Source: Pseudomonadota bacterium (GTDB taxonomy: Bacteria; Myxococcota_A; Polyangia; Polyangiales; Polyangiaceae). Taken from it: 21,914 nucleotides of DNA. The notes under the pieces were generated by a model. It saw nothing but the letters and a program-made list of their open reading frames with translations. It did no database searches and had not been told where the DNA came from. Positions within the stretch are counted from its first letter, which is position 1. Each line of letters opens with the position of its first letter. A program made the position numbers and the translations under genes. Of the stretch, positions 21,238-21,914 are shown piece after piece. The stretch spans positions 1-21,914 of the forward strand of contig JAEWOQ010000118.1 of the NCBI GenBank assembly GCA_023460875.1, given 5' to 3'.

Positions 21238-21702
21238 GTGGCCGCGGACGAGACGAAGCACCAGGATTTCTATCAGAACCTGCGCCAGCAGATCCGAGCG
21301 TGGCTCGAGGGCAAGGGCGCTGGGTACAAGTACGCCGATGTGCTGCTGGTCGCGCCCGACCTGTTCCATCTCCTGTGTCGACTGGTCATCGATCCGGCCG
21401 TCCCCCTGGCGGAGAAGGCGAAGCTCGCTGCGACCATCGCCTACTTCGTCTCCCCGCTGGACCTCGTCCCCGAGGGGCTCGCCGGTCCGGTGGGGTACGT
21501 GGACGACATCGCGCTCACGGCCTACGTGCTGAATGGGCTCCTGAAATCCACCCGAGCCGAGGTCCTCCGCAAACACTGGGCGGGGGAAGGCGACGTGCTC
21601 GGGGTCATCGAGCGGGTGCTGGCCGCCGCGGACGGCGCCCTGGCGAGCGGTCTGTGGAGCCGCCTGAAGTCCCTGGCGGATCGCGGCCTTCGTCCCCGCT
21701 GA
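21238..21702 (+). CDS. DUF1232 (YkvA-like) domain protein, second copy
   Basis: The product has 154 residues from the GTG at 21238 (167 from the alternative GTG at 21199, in frame). The central DUF1232 motif is IAYFVSPLDLVPEG then GPVGYVDDIALTAYVL (about 67-98), with the expected SPxDLxPE and G-x-x-DD. The flanks (FYQNLRQQIRAWLE at 11-24, and HWAGEGDVLGVIERVLAAAD C-terminal) differ from the 17744-18172 protein, so it is a different subfamily and not a recent duplicate. The biochemical function is unknown; membrane association is likely. 21238 is preferred because VAADETKHQDF begins directly before the conserved part and follows a -10-like TATGCT. It stands alone downstream of the leuD hairpin. 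Confidence 0.85.
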   Translation: MAADETKHQDFYQNLRQQIRAWLEGKGAGYKYADVLLVAPDLFHLLCRLVIDPAVPLAEKAKLAATIAYFVSPLDLVPEGLAGPVGYVDDIALTAYVLNGLLKSTRAEVLRKHWAGEGDVLGVIERVLAAADGALASGLWSRLKSLADRGLRPR

Positions 21703-21781
21703 GAGAATCTCCTTGTGTGGAGCCAGCGCGCGGCCATGCTCCTCGCCGTGCCAGCCGCCCGCCGCTCCCCTCGCCCACTCA

Positions 21782-21914
21782 GCGCGAAGTCACCGCGATC
21801 CACCGACGCGAAGTCACCGCCGCGCGCAAAGTCCGCGCGATACGACGCGAAGTCCCCCCGCGCGAAATCTCGGCATGCCACCGACGACCCATCCCCGCGC
21901 GCGAGGTCTCCGCA
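21782..21914. repeat. Degenerate short repeats (GCGCGAAGTC core) at the right edge
   Basis: About six copies of a 10-15 base unit like GCGCGAAGTCACCGC occur at irregular spacing: 21782, 21806, near 21823, 21844, 21860 and 21899, the last running off the window. On the minus strand the same stretch reads as an open frame with repeated GDFA/RDFA peptides. Whether it codes for protein or is intergenic repeat cannot be decided here. Confidence 0.7.

Noticed and set aside
21522..21881. Minus-strand frame overlapping the second DUF1232 gene as a complete gene
   Set aside because: Its C-terminal half is antisense to a real gene and it has no start of its own in the window; only the repeat stretch is worth keeping, and that is reported separately.
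21782..21914. CRISPR array at the right edge
   Set aside because: Units are short, degenerate and irregularly spaced without uniform spacers.

Overview
This is a GC-rich stretch (roughly two thirds G+C) of densely packed bacterial chromosome, mostly metabolic and housekeeping genes. The gene content suggests a Gram-negative, menaquinone-using bacterium. It has an alpha-2-macroglobulin/PBP1C pair (periplasm and outer membrane), a signal-peptide protein with an outer-membrane-barrel-like C-terminus, menB, a class I fumarase and a type III glutamine synthetase. Together with the base composition this resembles a myxobacterium (Myxococcota, possibly Polyangiales). That placement is inference; the window has no rRNA or other marker to settle it.

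Layout. 1-7288 (+): the 3' part of a bacterial alpha-2-macroglobulin gene, cut by the left edge, joined by an ATGA overlap to pbpC. 7548-8147 (+): a small exported protein, probably an outer-membrane barrel. 8270-9913 (+): class I fumarase. 10287-12455 (+): type III glutamine synthetase, behind a 373-base leader with a tandem repeat and an inverted repeat. 12747-13853 (+): asd. 13990-14880 (+): menB, facing gap (15046-16038, -) across a hairpin that could terminate both. 16574-18172 (-): a two-gene unit of a DUF1232/YkvA-like membrane protein and a DegT/DnrJ/EryC1/StrS aminotransferase. 18288-21011 (+): a MarR-family regulator followed at once by leuC and leuD, with a near-perfect palindrome just before the regulator. 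21238-21702 (+): a second DUF1232 protein. 21780-21914: degenerate repeats running off the right edge.

How the genes fit together. The A2M/PBP1C pair is the known protease-trap plus peptidoglycan-repair couple. The central block covers the TCA cycle (fumarase), nitrogen assimilation (GS-III), the branch to lysine/threonine/methionine/diaminopimelate (Asd), menaquinone (MenB), glycolysis (GAPDH) and leucine synthesis (LeuCD). These are mostly separate transcription units, several followed by strong GC hairpins without a T-tract. Only A2M-pbpC, DUF1232-DegT and marR-leuC-leuD look like operons.

I see no CRISPR array, insertion sequence, phage gene, tRNA or rRNA, and no evidence of a new multi-gene system. 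The most unusual features are (a) short tandem duplications in most of the larger intergenic gaps, two of them copying the very 3' end of the adjacent gene, (b) a MarR palindrome that may put leucine synthesis under a MarR repressor, and (c) start codons placed immediately after -10-like hexamers, suggesting leaderless mRNAs.
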